Assembly: GCF_964019385.1 (NCBI RefSeq)
Contig: NC_088649.1
Coordinates: 6,990,503 to 7,054,502 of the forward strand
DNA: 64,000 nt
Reading direction: 5' to 3'
Source of the DNA: Sycon ciliatum
Lineage: Eukaryota > Porifera > Calcarea > Leucosolenida > Sycettidae
Part shown: positions 1 to 12,404 of the stretch, piece by piece
Layout: each line of letters opens with the position of its first letter
Numbering within the stretch: position 1 is the first letter of the stretch
The notes under the pieces: model-generated
What the model was told of the DNA's origin: nothing
The model's input: the letters and a program-made list of their open reading frames with translations, nothing else
Databases searched by the model: none
Made by a program: the position numbers and the translations under genes

Positions 1-669
1 AAAAAGTAAGAAATTAACGAAATGTGATAGCCGAAAATTAAAATTTCACACAAAACCTCACAATAATCACAACACTGTAAATGCTGCTTTCAACCAGGGA
101 GTAGTACAATACTACTCCCTGCTTTCAGCACTAAACTTGTACTGCATCAACATTTGGCAACATGCATGTCATGCATGCATAGGAACTAGGATCACGAGGG
201 GAAAAGGTCTTCTACATGTAGCTTTTCATTCTGTGTGTGATTATTGTGAGGTTTTGTATGAAATTTTAAGCAGTTTTTATTGCTATAATTTCTTTTGTTT
301 TTTCTGTCACCAATCAATGGAATGCCCTATATCAATATGTATGATGGCCTTCACATCATATCAATGCCGTATTATACGCATTGATGTGACAGCCTTTTCT
401 TGCAGAAAATGGCACTAGCATAATGCATGTTCTTCTGCGGGGAAACATGTGAGTAGTGGTGGACCGTGGTGATACTTTTTTTATACGGAGGTTATAATGG
501 AGGTCATTCTGTGCATGTTGCTGTAGCAGAATTTCATGACTCTGTCATAAAATTGTCTTGCCTTTCAGATATTTCAGATTTCCCTACCCTCGATCAGATT
601 AATTTGAGAAATGTAACCAGGTGCGTGTCGCAGATGTTTTTGTTGATTCTGTGTTTATAATGGTTTATA
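1..669. other. Left flank, no gene recognised
   Basis: No reading frame here has recognisable protein features. The only structure I see is a perfect 11-bp hairpin at 95-121 (arms CAGGGAGTAGT and ACTACTCCCTG around a 5-base loop). A looser relative of that hairpin lies near 25919-25957. Confidence 0.4.
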
Positions 670-837
670 TTCATGGGTGCAGCTAATGGGGTCGTTTTCG
701 GCACTTGTGCCAGTGGTTGTGAGGCTCAGTACCCACTCACCCCCACCGTTAGGCGCTGCATCTGCCGCTAGGGTTTATCGGGTGTAAGCGGCCGTCGTGA
801 GTTCCCTTCGGGAACGGATACGATAATTTACTTTACT
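670..837 (+). repeat. SINE 3' portion
   Basis: This stretch matches the one at about 19310-19500. Both carry TGCAGCTAATGGG, then a CCCACCGTT(T)AGGCGCTGCAT block, and end in an AT-rich simple tail (here repeated TTTAC). A more distant version is the end of the SINE inside ZF2. Repetition at dispersed sites with a simple-repeat tail suggests a 5'-truncated SINE. The family is not identified. Confidence 0.5.
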
Positions 838-2115
838 TTACTTTTATATTCATGGGTTTTCGTGATAAGGTCATCCTGCATCATATTGCACTGAAATCGC
901 AATCCTGTTAATGTCGATACAACTTTTGGAAGTAGTTCAATGACTTCAAACTGTTAGTCCACGATTTTCTAAAACAACACAGCAAAGGAGGAACAATAAA
1001 CAGTTTTTTTAGTTACATGTATTAAAATGTAAACAAATACATTACTGAGCCCGACACCTCGCTCCAGCAAGGCTATGGTTGGAGGTACTGAGAGATAAAC
1101 AAGGCACTCCATAATAATAAAATCTTACACATCTTTTGGTGAGTATGAATGATATCCAGTCGAACCTCTTTAGGACGAACACCAAGGGACCGATGGTATA
1201 TATTCTGTAAGTTTGTCTTAACCTATTTTATAACCAGTGAATACAATTATTTCTCCAATAGACATACGAATAGATTTCTTTTACCGCGAAAGATTCTAAG
1301 CCACACCAACTCATTGACTCGTCTCGTACGAAAATGTGCAGAACGCAAAATTCGTGCAAAAATTCGTACACACTTTCGCAAGGACTGTCGCGAAACTTCG
1401 TTCGAATTTTCGTTTTGCAGAGCCTCTCTACTGAACCTTTCTTTAGAAACATGACGGCAACTGAAACAGCAACAGAGAAAGTACGATACATGTACAGCAC
1501 ATTCTTGCAGGTACTACAAACAGATTGCAGATCGTAATTCTTGCTTGGCGGCACGAAACTTTGTTTGGGGCAGTGCAATCTCGGCGGTACTAACAAATAA
1601 TAAATCAAACCGCCCTGACTCGAGTAAACAAATCCAATCATACATGTACAAGATCTTCACGAGACGAGACTGCACCCATTGGCTTGTTTCGTATGAAGCA
1701 AACAAGTTACTGAACCTCTCCACAATGGAGATTTTCCCTGATATGCGAATTTATTTTGCAAACTCGGTCAATGGGTCCTTGACCCTTTCCCTCCAGATTG
1801 GGAACTGCCAACGATAGTATGCCACTGACCAGTGCCTTGCTTGTAACGTACCAATGTACAATGAATATGAGTATTTCGACAACACATCTAACATAAGCCT
1901 TACCGTCAAGAAGGTGAACTCGCGTTCTTCGCACATTGTAGACAAGGGCAAAGAGATAAAAATGGATCTAAATCCGAATAAAATCAGCACACGTTTCCGT
2001 AAATGAAAGGGTGAGCATAAGCAAATGAATCGAAGGAAACCGGTCAACTCAGAGATCACCTAGTACCTGTCATCGAGTATTCCGTAAAAGGAGGCCTCGG
2101 CAGCGGAAAAGCTAA
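838..2115. repeat. Unassigned DNA with a direct repeat (1980-2105 and 2167-2279)
   Basis: No gene is recognised. A segment starting AAAATCAGCACAC and ending near CAGCAGC occurs twice, at 1980-2105 and 2167-2279, with scattered substitutions and small indels. The second copy falls just inside the inverted-repeat element at 2116-2596. Confidence 0.45.
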
Positions 2116-2596
2116 ATTTAGAAAAGAGATCCTGTCAGCTTTTCCATTATTTATTGCATTCCGCCCAAAATCAGCACACTTTTCGTAAATGAAAGAGTCA
2201 ACACAAGCAAATGAATCAAAGGGAACTGGTCAACTCACCTGTCATTGAGTAATATTCCGCGAAAGGACGTCTCAGCAGCGCCAAAACGAAATAAGCCTGG
2301 CCAGGAGACGAAATATCCGAAACAGCTCATACGAGAAGCAGTTCCAAAGAAGGAAGTTCCTCGCGCATGCACATCCGAACACGGACTGCACTGCAACACA
2401 ATGTCTGCCGTGCACGTGCACCGCACGCGGCTACCACCCGTTGGTAGCTCTAATACCGAGCACCTTACGTAGAGACTTACGTAGCCTAAGTGAAATACCG
2501 AGCACCTTACGTAGAAACTTACGTAGCATAGCGGTGTCGTTTTTCTTGCCATGTGAACACAATAATAGAAAAGCTGACAGGATCGCTTTTCTAAAT
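2116..2596. mobile_element. Small inverted-repeat (MITE-like) element
   Basis: Bases 2116-2144 and 2568-2596 are inverted copies of each other over 29 bp with one mismatch (core GATCCTGTCAGCTTTTC). The interior holds a tandem repeat with a period of about 41 bp at 2453-2530 (motif CACCTTACGTAGA). The length and ends fit a non-autonomous DNA element. No clear target-site duplication was found, so the class is open. Confidence 0.45.
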
Positions 2597-3689
2597 ACAG
2601 TCATGTACCTCGCTCTGCAAATCCATAACATGCTGATGGTCCCGTGACATTGATCATGCACCCTGTGTAGGGCCTAGGGCGGAACGGGCTGGGCGTTTGT
2701 TTGCTCCCTTGAATACGACGGCATGTACACCCCTTTCGATCGTGTCAACTACATGATTATGTACTTCGTAAATTATCGAAAAAACATCCACAGTCTCAAG
2801 TACTACTTGTAATACTTATCTTTTCTCCGGTCCATGTGCGTTCCGAAACCTGGCTGGCTGTCCCAGTGAACTCCGGCTGGTGTTGTCGAGAGACAGCTAC
2901 GACCTCGCTACCCCTCGCTACGATATGAGACAACTACTTCAGCATGACTGCGGTGTCGCCACTGCCAGCACTTTCAGCGTGTCTCTGCCAGGAGCTTCGC
3001 CACCATTTGGGACACGATGTTGTGATCGACAGCGCTCATCACCGACTCCGTAGCCTCTCGATCTCATCACTCCGCCCACGGACAAACTCTCAAGGACTCG
3101 TTGAAATCTTTGAAGAGTAGGGTTGCGGTACAGGTAGGTGTCGACTCGACATGTCGGAGCTGAGTGACCAATTGTTTATTCAACTAAATTTTACTTTCAC
3201 AATCTTTGCTGGTCGTCCGAAACGCAATGATTTGTGTAGCTGTCAACGGTGCACCGGTGACTCTGCTCCGCCTTGTACGAAACTTGCTGGTGTGTGGCGG
3301 ATTACGCTCAGGTCGTTTAGCTGTTTCCGCCTTTCGCAAATCGATCAGTAGCTCCCAAAAACTTCAGTTTGCAGGGCTAATCAGGCGATGCGGACGTTTC
3401 GTAGGCTGGACCGATTAATGATAGACGGTGCACGGCACTGTCGTTTCTTTCTCTACTAGGACTAGTACACTGTAGATCTACATGTACTATAAAAATACGA
3501 TGAGTTGTGATTTTGTGTGGCTGCGAGTGGAAACTAAAAACTGGATAACTTGAAAACTTCAACTATCACGAGGAAAAACAAGTATCACGATGGCAGGTTC
3601 AACGGAGTTGCGCAGAACAAGAGCAAACGCATGAAAATATTTGCGAGTGAAAAATGCGTTTTTTGCACTCTTTCACTACGCTCAGCCGT
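2597..3689. other. Unassigned DNA before the zinc-finger array
   Basis: I see no supported gene, RNA or repeat here. The duplicated unit that makes up the rest of the window becomes recognisable only at about 3690-3720 (GGATCTATCACTC, then GCAAAAGG, then TAGACGTTGCGGAGG). Confidence 0.35.
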
Positions 3690-4759
3690 GAAAAAACAAA
3701 AAATATTCCGAGACAAGAAGAGGATCTATCACTCAATCAAAATTCACATTTTCATCATGCAAAAGGTATATTGCTGCCTAGACGTTGCGGAGGGATTGAG
3801 CTTTCCTGCGCAGGTATGAGTTTGGAGGTACATTGTATTTCAGCATCGTGGAGTGGACAAATTTAAAATCAAGAAAAACCAATAATGATGGGGGACATGT
3901 CCTCGTTGGTAGATTTGGTGTTCTACTATCTGCTCAAGACGACGTAGCTCTCTATTTTGTCAGCTTTTGTAATTTGGCTATTTTCAAGACGATAATTTGT
4001 GGCCTCAGGGGGTGATGGCACTTATCTTCTGGGATGCTTGCGTGACTAAGCGGAGCTGCCTCATTCATGCACTTTTCTAAAGTGACACAATGTTGGCTTG
4101 ATGGAGCTTTATTCGTTGGTTGGTCGTAAGCGCTGCGGCATGGCTCGTTTGCAAACCCAAAAATCAGATCACATTGACCATTGTTGAGGGGTATGCCATT
4201 TTCAAAGTTCCCTACAGACAATTTTCCAAGGCAATTTTGCGCCAAGGAAACGTGCCTGCAAAATTTTAGCTAAATCGGAGAAGTCGACTTGCACATAATG
4301 TCTGGTCTTCTCAGACATGCTCCCTTAAAGGTCAAGAATGCCTTCGCACATATCTACGATGTAAAAAAAATGCACGGTCTCAGATCAAAGGTTATGGTAG
4401 AATAATGCTATTAACTTCTGACATAATACATGAGAACGAGACCATGGAATAGAACACAAACACTACATAATTCACATCAGATTGCGTGTGTGGCTAGAAC
4501 CAGACTTGTGTGAATAGCATCAAAGAGTGATTTCTTTTTTTAAATGCTGCGAATGTGTTCTATCTTTAAAACAGACACACACACGCTGTTTCTCTCTTGA
4601 TCTTACAATTCCTAAGCGCGAAGAGGAGAAAAGCATTTTCACCCATACAAAACACTATCTAACGACTTTTAGGCTATTCATTGTAGGTTATAAATACACT
4701 GGTGTCTAGGATAAAATGATGATGTTCTGAAGAACTTTGCGCACTCTCTGCACCTATAA
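3690..4759. repeat. Array unit: intergenic part downstream of ZF1
   Basis: This segment recurs before every zinc-finger gene in the window. Landmarks in order are GACGTAGCTCTCTATTTTGT, a GCTAAGCGGAGCTGCC block, CATGAGAACGAGACCATGGA, a short CA/CT microsatellite, and TTCATTGTAGGTTATAAATA. It holds no convincing gene and probably includes the 3' UTR of the minus-strand gene. Confidence 0.6.
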
Positions 4760-5779
4760 TTAAGGACGTGCTCCTGTATGGATACGTTCATGTTTGCCTA
4801 AATTGGACGAATCCGTGAACGACGCACCACATGTCTTACACTTGTGCGGTCTCTCTCCAGTATGAGTACGTTTATGAACACATAGACTGCCTGACTGAGT
4901 GAAAGACTTCCCGCATACATCACACTTGAATGGTCGATCTCCAGTATGAGTACGTTTATGAGCACAGAGATGGCTTGACTGAGTGAAAGACTTCCCGCAT
5001 ACATCACACTTGAATGGTCGATCTCCAGTATGAACACGTTCATGCTCGCGGAGGCGAGAAAAGTACTTGAACACTTTTGGGCAAAACTGACATCTCTGTG
5101 CTGTCTTCCACTTAGAATGCTGGCACGGATCCTGATTCTGAGCCATAACCTTAGACGATTCAGAATGTTGTCCGATAGGACGCCTTTGGTCAACTGGCAT
5201 GCCAAACGCATCAGGTTGCTCCCACTTGTCCGGTGTCCTTCCAGCAGAAACTCCAGTATTTGACGCTGTGGCTGGAGTTGAAACGTCCATTTCAATTTGA
5301 AGAGGTGGTCTCACAGGCGATGCACACTTCTCAGACCCGCTGAACGTTGAAGTCCAGTTCACCACGTCTTCCATTTCAGCCAATGGACTAGACGTTACTT
5401 CATCCCTTTCGCTTTTGTCGGCGGTTAGAATGGTCTGTTCGAAAGCTGGCTGACGATTAGAAATACTGGCTGAAGGAATTGTGTTCCTCGTCCATTTTAT
5501 CAATGGCGGATGAGGAAGAGGAATTATGCTACTGGTATACTCAGGGGGTATATTACTGGTGCCTTCTCTGTTTTCCAGTGAAGCGGATCTCATACACGGC
5601 GCTTTCTTAGTGTTTGCTCCGCCAATGTTTGACCATGAAGATGGTGGAACGGACGATGGACCAGGCTCTCTAGACGTTTGGTCGAGCTTATTCCTCTTCG
5701 ACTTCATCAACGGCGGCATTGATGGTAGTCCATAGGAATCCTGACTACAATCAGACTTCAAGTCCGCAAAGCCTTCCAT
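4760..5779 (-). CDS. ZF1, C2H2 zinc-finger protein (4 fingers)
   Basis: Predicted nuclear DNA-binding protein of 339 residues. The N-terminal ~230 residues are serine/proline-rich and shared by all copies in this array (motifs [40 protein letters not shown]). Four C2H2 fingers follow at about 231-334, joined by TGDRP/TGERP linkers. Helix residues -1 to 6 are YFSRLRE, QSSHLCA, QSGSLCV and DSSNLGK. I chose the start at the ATG conserved across paralogs (ATGGAA context). The frame stays open 17 codons further up only in this copy and ZF3. The C-terminus stops at HTGARP: a short insertion creates a TAA where ZF4 continues into a final finger. Target DNA is unknown. Confidence 0.85.
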   Translation of the reverse strand: MEGFADLKSDCSQDSYGLPSMPPLMKSKRNKLDQTSREPGPSSVPPSSWSNIGGANTKKAPCMRSASLENREGTSNIPPEYTSSIIPLPHPPLIKWTRNTIPSASISNRQPAFEQTILTADKSERDEVTSSPLAEMEDVVNWTSTFSGSEKCASPVRPPLQIEMDVSTPATASNTGVSAGRTPDKWEQPDAFGMPVDQRRPIGQHSESSKVMAQNQDPCQHSKWKTAQRCQFCPKVFKYFSRLREHERVHTGDRPFKCDVCGKSFTQSSHLCAHKRTHTGDRPFKCDVCGKSFTQSGSLCVHKRTHTGERPHKCKTCGASFTDSSNLGKHERIHTGARP

Positions 5780-6829
5780 TTCTAACTCAACTGCAGGAAC
5801 TGCGGAGGGGAAATTGCATAACACAACCAATATTATTCGTAACCACTTCGAGCAGTGAACAAAACTACGGATTCAAAATTTTTCGCTCTGTGCACTCTAT
5901 TATCGTGTTCTAGTTTGTCACAAGCCATAATAGTTGATACAAATGGGTTTGCCATAAATATGGCAGCCCGCAATGCGTGACAATTTTACGTATGTTGTCA
6001 AATTCAAGTACATGGCACCTTGCTGTCACGATCTCAAGCTGTCGTGGACCTTTGCATCAATTGTCGCACAAAAAGATGTTAGGTCCCAAATGAGAATCTT
6101 GTCGTTTATGTGACAAATGATCAATCCTGCATATTTTTGTCAGTCTCAACAGTATAATTTGTCCTCCAGCGTTCAACTGCTATTCTGACGCTAGTATAGG
6201 ATCAATCACTCGAAATTCACTGTTTCAGTATAAAGAGTAAAAACTGATACTCCAAGGCCAACGTAATCAGGTTTGGAAGCCGTTGTAAGTATGTCCTGTT
6301 GTAGTACGCATGTTATCGTCATCATCATCATTACCTGATCTCGATCTAGTTAGGGTAGTAACTTCACTTCAGAGTTTCTGCATCAATCATTGGCGACTGA
6401 CTTTGTAGGCTGTCCGTGGTGAAGAAGATTTCAAACTTCTGAAAGTTGTCATTCCTGTGCAGGCTGTTTAACAAGGGGTCACACCTCATCCTTACACGCT
6501 TAGTCATACTCACGTATCTGACTCATACTATCAGTATCTCACCTTGTGTACTCACCTGCATCCTTTAGCATGGGTATGTTGCTAATAGACAGCTTCTTAC
6601 CTTCCGTGACGTCTCACTGGTTACAGGCTGGTACTAGATGTCGATGAAGATATTATCATGGTTAGGACGTAGCTCTCTATTTTGTCCGCCCTTGTAATCT
6701 GGCTATTTTCAAGACCATCATTTGTGGTCCCACCGTTCGGGAGTAATGACCCTCATCATCTGGGATGCTTGCGTTGCTAAGCGGAGCTGCAACAGTCACG
6801 TTTCTAAAGTGAGACAATCAGTTGGCTTG
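5780..6829. repeat. Array unit: upstream part of ZF1 and start of the next unit
   Basis: The 5' flank of the minus-strand gene, shared with the other copies. Landmarks are TTACTCGTA, GGCAGCCCGCAATGCGTGAC, CAAGTACATGGCA, AATCTTGTCGTTT and GATCAATCACTC. A variant containing TCATCATCATTACCTG and GAAGATATTATCAT (6320-6660) is shared with 35150-35325 and 53520-53740. The promoter presumably lies here, but I see no decisive core element. Confidence 0.55.
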
Positions 6830-7054
6830 TTTGTTGTTGTTGTTGTTGTTGTTTGGCTTTATTTAAAGTGGAGATCCAAAACAGGCCTAAACCTAATGAC
6901 AATGGTCCCACTGATAATAAGAGAAAAGAAAATATAATAATAAGCGGACAAACAGAACCAAGAAGAAGATACAGCTGTAGTTAGATAACTAATATGAGCA
7001 CGGCAGCAGGGGAAAAAAGTCACAAGCACGGCAACCGGGAAGAAAGGAGTGAGT

Positions 7055-7096
<42 letters not shown>

Positions 7097-7250
7097 GTGA
7101 AGCAGATGAGTTCATCCTAGTTGACGGTACTGCCTAACAGAAAGGCCAGGCTTAGCGATTTGAAAGTGGAGCGCTTTCTTTCGAGGCGTGCTGTGTCTGG
7201 GAGCTGGTTCCACAGGATAGCTCCAGCATGGCTAATGCGCTTAGCTTGCA
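6830..7250 (-). mobile_element. LINE 3'-end fragment
   Basis: On the minus strand, 7250 to 7117 encodes a typical LINE ORF2 carboxy end (AILWNQLPDTARL, then KRSTFKSLSLAFLLG, then stop). It continues into a 3' UTR and ends in a CAA-repeat tail, seen on the plus strand as TTGTTG repeats near 6830. A GA repeat lies at about 7055-7092. The fragment interrupts the array unit between GTTGGCTTG and GCTTGATTCG. It is severely 5'-truncated, as is usual for LINEs. The clade is not assigned. Confidence 0.65.
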
Positions 7251-8033
7251 GCTTGATTCGTTAGATGGTCGTAAACGCTGCGGCTGGGCTGGTTTGCAGA
7301 CCCATAATAATGTGATGTTTTGACCATTTTTGAGGGTATGCCAATTCCCTTCAGACAACATGCCAAGGCGGCTTTGATCAGTCGATATACACCCAAGGAG
7401 ACGTGCCTGCAAACTTTGAGCGAAATCAGAGAGATCCACTTGCACTTGTCTACAAGCTGTGGTCTTCTCAGACCTGCTCAGTGAACAAAGCCTTCGCTCA
7501 GATCTTCGATCTAACTTAAGTAAAATCTTCTCAGATCAAAGGTTATGCCAGAACAACACTATTAATGTTAACTTCAGATAATAATACATGAGCACGAGAC
7601 CATGGAATAGAACATAAATACAAAATAAAATTGTCCACATCAGATTGCGATTCTAGACTATCATAGTCTATCACGCGTATGGCTACGATCATACTCGTAT
7701 GAATAGCATCAAAGAGTGGAATATTTTTAAACTGCTGCGAATGTAAACTATCTTTATAACAGACACACAGATACACACACACACACTCTCTCTCTCTCTT
7801 GTTCGTAAAATTCATGAGCACGAAGAGAGGAAAGGCATTTTTCAAACAAAGTTAAACACTTTTTAACTACGTTTAGGCTGTTCATTTTATGATATGAATA
7901 CACTAGGATCTAAGAAGACATCATGATGTTCTGAAGACTTTTGGGCACTCTCTGCTACTATATAGACTTTCTCCTGTATGTATACGTTCATTGTTTTGTG
8001 GCTGAGATGACTGTGTCGATGACCTTATACAGG
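7251..8033. repeat. Array unit: intergenic part downstream of ZF2
   Basis: A copy of the shared downstream segment, including a CA/CT microsatellite at about 7760-7800. The end nearest ZF2 holds decayed zinc-finger coding sequence from the lost final finger or fingers. No separate gene is supported. Confidence 0.55.
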
Positions 8034-8036
8034 TCA

Positions 8037-8574
<538 letters not shown>

Positions 8575-9343
8575 AAGATTTCCTGACTGAGAGAACGACA
8601 TCCCGCATACATCACACTTGAATGGTCGATCTCCCGTATGAACACGTTCATGCTGTTCATGCTGCCGGAGGCGAGAAACATAATTGAACTCTTTTCGGCA
8701 AAACTGACATCTCTGTGATATTTTACACTTAGAACGCTTTTGCGGATCCTGACTCTGAGCCATAACCTTAGAAGAGAGAGGATTTTGTTCGATAGGACGC
8801 CTGCGTTCAACCGGCATGGCAAGCGCTTCAGGTTGCTCCCATGTTTCACGTGTCTTTCCAGCATAAACTCCAGTATGTGAGGCTTTGACAGGAGTTAAAA
8901 CGTCCATTCCCCACTTAGGAGATGGTTTCACAAGCGATACACGTTTATCATAGTCGCTGAACGCAGAAGTCCGTTTGGACCGTTTCTCGACGGCTTCCAT
9001 TTCAGGCGGTGTACTGGACGTTGCTGTATCCCTTTCGCTTTTGTGGCCAGTTCGAAATGTCTGTTCGAAAGCTGGCTGACGATTAGAAATACTGGCTGAG
9101 GGAATTGTGTTCCTCGTCCATTTTGTCAATGGCGGAGGAGAAATAGGAATTGTGCTACTGGTATACTCAGGGCGTATACTACTCGTGTCTTCTTTGTTTT
9201 CCAGTGGAGCGGATCTCATACACGACGCTTTCTCTATGTTTTCTTCCACACAGTTTGAGGCAGGAGATGGTGAAACAGACGATGGATCATACTCTCTAGA
9301 ACTTGGGTCAACCATATTCCTCTTTGACTTAATCAATGCCGGC

Positions 9344-9391
9344 CGCGAACGATCTGAAATAATAAAAACCAAACCAACCAACCAAACCGGC
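9344..9391. repeat. 48-bp in-frame insertion in ZF2
   Basis: Compared with all nine paralogs, ZF2 has 48 extra bases between MP and the LxKSKRN motif. They are bounded by a 5-bp direct repeat CCGGC (9339-9343 and 9387-9391) and contain a CCAA simple repeat. The insertion keeps the frame and adds a hydrophobic run (WLVGLVFIIS). The mechanism is unknown. Confidence 0.65.
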
Positions 9392-9447
9392 ATTGGGGGT
9401 AGTTCATTTGAATCCACACTGCCGTCCGACTCCTGCAAGTCTTCCAT

Positions 9448-11137
9448 TTCTCACAAAACTGCAACAACTCTGGAAGAGAAATTGCATAAACGAGCCAATA
9501 TTACTCGAAGGCACTTCACGCAGTGAATTGAAAATTACGGATGCAGAATGGTTTGCTCTGTGTGCTTTAATATCGTGTTCTGGTGTGAAAAGCCTTTTTT
9601 GTTGATAACAATAACAAAATGGGATTGCCATAATTATGGCAGCCAGCAATTCGTGACAATTTTACTGTATATTCTCCACTTCAAGTACATAGCAACTTGC
9701 CGTCACCATCTCAAGCTGTCATGGACCTTTGCTGCAACAACTGTCGCACAAAAGGATGTTAGTTGCCAGGGGATAATCTTGTCGTTTTAAGTGATAAATG
9801 ATCACTCCTACTGTTCTTTATCAGTGTGAACACTACATGTTGTTCTTCAGCGCTGAACTGCCATTCTGACACGAGGAGAAGATCTATCACTCACCAAAAA
9901 TTTACTTTTCAGAATGCAAAAGGTCTATTGCTGACTCGACGTTGCGGAGGGGTGAGATTTCCTGCACAGGTGTGAGTTTGGATGTACATTGTATTTCAGC
10001 TTGGTGGAGTGGAAAAATTCAAATTGTTTTTCAAGAAAACGAAAAAAGGAGGATGGGCTACATGTCCTCAGTGCTAGAAGACGTGTTCTGCTATCTTGTT
10101 GTTTTGTTGTTGTTTGTTTATTTAGAGTCGAAGTCCATACAGGCAAAATTTGCCTAATAGCATGATATCGACTAAAAAGGAGAATAAAGTATTAAAGACT
10201 ATCTGCCAATGTATAGTTCTTGCTAAATGAGAACGTAGCTCTCTATTTTGTCTGCCCTTGTAAATTGGCTCTTTTGAAGATGATCATTCGTGGCCTCAGG
10301 GTGTGATGGCCCTCATCTTCTGCGACTTGCGTGGCTAAGCGGAGCTGCCCCAGTCATGCACTTTTCTAAAGTGAGACAATGTTGGCTTGATGGAGTTTTA
10401 TTCGTAGCTTGGTCGTATACGCTATGGCATGTCTCGTTTGCAGACCCATAAAGCATGTGATGTTTTGAGCAATGTTTAGGGATATGTCAATTTCAAGGTT
10501 CCCTTCAGACACCTTTTCAAGGGATTTGAACAGTCGATCTACCCCCCCCCCCTTTTCCCAAGGAAACGTACCTGTCAAATTTGAGGGAAATCAGAGAGAT
10601 CCACTTGCACACATTGTCTGGTCGTCGAATATATGGTCTCCTAATAGTCAACAAACGCTTCGCACAAATCTACGATCTGGGTTAATTAAACTTTCTCAGA
10701 TCTATGGTTATGCTAGAATATGATTATTAACTTCTGACATAATATATGAGAACGAGACGTAATAGAACACAAATACAGAACTACATAATCCACATCAGAT
10801 TGCGATTCTGTACACTCATACTTTATCGCGTGTGTGGCTAGGACCAGACTCTAGTGGTTAGCATCAAAGAGTAATTTCTTTTTTTGAATGCTGCGAATGT
10901 ATACTATCTTTAAAACACACACACACACACTCTTTCTCTCTTGATCTTACAATTCATAAGCCCGAAGAGAAGATAGGCATTTTCACCCATACAAAACACT
11001 ATCTAACGACTTTTAGGCTATTCATTGTAGGTAATAAATACACTGGTGTCTAGGATAACATGATGATGTTCTGAAGAACTTTGCACACTCTCTGCACCTA
11101 AATTGACGTTCTCCTGTATGTATACGTTCATGGTCTT
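9448..11137. repeat. Array unit: intergenic DNA between ZF2 and ZF3
   Basis: A full copy of the shared intergenic segment: the upstream part of ZF2, then the downstream part of ZF3. It includes a C-run near 10543-10554 and a CA/CT microsatellite at about 10915-10940. It also carries the short LINE-tail insertion at 10097-10198. No gene is supported. Confidence 0.6.
10097..10198 (-). mobile_element. Short LINE 3'-tail insertion (copy 1)
   Basis: About 102 bp present here, at 16718-16815, 60184-60279 and 63028-63127, but absent at the matching point in other units (near 3927, 12820, 38780, 55415 and 58735). It is bounded by CTATCT (10091-10096 and 10199-10204). On the minus strand it reads as a LINE-like end (GCCTGTATGG, TCGACTCTAAATAAAC, then a CAA-rich tail), similar to the end of the LINE at 6830. 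Confidence 0.6.
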
Positions 11138-12070
11138 TTAGTTGGGATGACTGTGGATACGTTCATGTCTGCGTAAATCAGACGAATTCGTGAACGATTT
11201 GCCACATTTCTTACACTTGTGCGGTCTTTCTCCAGTATGAGTACGTTTATGACGATGTAGACTGCCTGAATGAGTGAAAGTCCTCCCGCATACATCACAC
11301 GTGAATGGTCGATCTCCAGTATGGCTACGTTCATGCTCGCGGCGTCGAGAAACGTGCTTGAACTCTTTTTGGCAAAACTGACACCTATGTAATGTCTTAC
11401 ACTTAGAACGCTTGGACTGATCCTGTTTCTGATCCATAACATTAGGAGGGTCAGAATTTTGTCGGATAGGACGCCTGCTTCCAACCGGCATGTCTAACGC
11501 ATCAGGTTGCTCCGATGTTTCACGCAGACTTCCAACAGAAACTCCGGTATTTGACGCTATGGCTGGAGTTAAGGAGTCCTTTTCAATCTGAGGAGGAGGT
11601 TTTACAATCGGTGCAGGCTCACTATACACGCTGAATACAGAAGTCCGATTCTCAAAGTCTTCCAATTCAGGCGGCATACTAGTCGTTGATTCATCATTTT
11701 CGCTTTCGTCGGCTGATCGAAATGTCTGTTTGAAAGCTGGCTGACGGTTAGAAATGCTGCCTGAATGAATTGTGTTCCTCGTCCATTTTATCAATGGCGG
11801 AGGAGAAACAGGAATTAGGGTACTGGTATACTCAGGGGGTATGGTACTCGTGTCCTCTCTGTTTTCCAGTAAAGCGGATCTCATACATGACGCTTTCTCC
11901 ATGTTTCCATCTAAAAGGTTAGACGCAGGAGATGGTGGAACACACGATGGACCATGCTTTATAGAAGTTTGTTTGAGCTTCTTCCACTTCGACTTCATCA
12001 ATGGCGGCATTGGTGGTAGTTCATTAGAATCCAGACTACCGTCAGACATCGAGTCCTCAGTATTTTCCAT
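11138..12070 (-). CDS. ZF3, C2H2 zinc-finger protein (3 fingers)
   Basis: 310 residues with three fingers at about 230-306; helix residues are [14 protein letters not shown] and NSSDLRR. The N-terminal region is the array type, but its second half ([36 protein letters not shown]) is clearly closest to ZF8. The start is the conserved paralog ATG. In this copy the upstream TGA seen in several other copies is CGA, so the frame is open 17 codons further up. The protein ends at HSHPN because a deletion has fused the third finger's end to the remains of a later finger, removing at least one finger that ZF4 retains. Likely a nuclear DNA-binding protein with unknown target. Confidence 0.84.
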   Translation of the reverse strand: MENTEDSMSDGSLDSNELPPMPPLMKSKWKKLKQTSIKHGPSCVPPSPASNLLDGNMEKASCMRSALLENREDTSTIPPEYTSTLIPVSPPPLIKWTRNTIHSGSISNRQPAFKQTFRSADESENDESTTSMPPELEDFENRTSVFSVYSEPAPIVKPPPQIEKDSLTPAIASNTGVSVGSLRETSEQPDALDMPVGSRRPIRQNSDPPNVMDQKQDQSKRSKCKTLHRCQFCQKEFKHVSRRREHERSHTGDRPFTCDVCGRTFTHSGSLHRHKRTHTGERPHKCKKCGKSFTNSSDLRRHERIHSHPN

Positions 12071-12404
12071 TTCTCGCTGACCTGCAACAACTCTAGAAGG
12101 GAAATTGCATAAAAGAACCAAAATTACTCGTACCCACTTTGCACATTGAACAAAACTAAGGATACAGAATGGTCAAAATCTTTGTGCATTAATATCGTAT
12201 TCTAGTGTGTGAAAAACCATAATATTATTAGTTGTTAACAATGGATTTGCTATATTTGTGGCAGCCTGCAATACGTGCCAAGTAAACGCACGTTCTCAAC
12301 ATCAAGTACATTACAACTTGCTGCTATCACCTCCAGCTGTCATGGAATTGTGCATCAATTGTGGCACATAAAGACATTAGTTGCTAAAGGAGGATCGTGT
12401 AGTT
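12071..12404. repeat. Array unit: upstream part of ZF3
   Basis: The shared 5' flank, ending abruptly near GGAGGATCGTGTAG, where other units continue with GTTTTAAGTGATAAATGATC. The break coincides with the left edge of an inverted unit fragment. Confidence 0.5.

Noticed and set aside
95-121. The 11-bp hairpin as a transcription terminator
   Set aside because: The window is eukaryotic and no T-tract follows. A loose relative at 25919-25957 suggests a repeat-borne motif instead.
4798-5295. Second open frame overlapping ZF1 (and similar ones in every zinc-finger copy)
   Set aside because: The finger-repeat periodicity keeps an alternative frame open. These frames lack independent motifs and start at different places in each paralog.
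5780-5830. A 17-codon upstream extension of ZF1 (and of ZF3) to an earlier ATG
   Set aside because: In several other paralogs this stretch contains an in-frame TGA, and in ZF5 the frame that is open through it differs, so it is not conserved as coding. The conserved ATG with good context is preferred.
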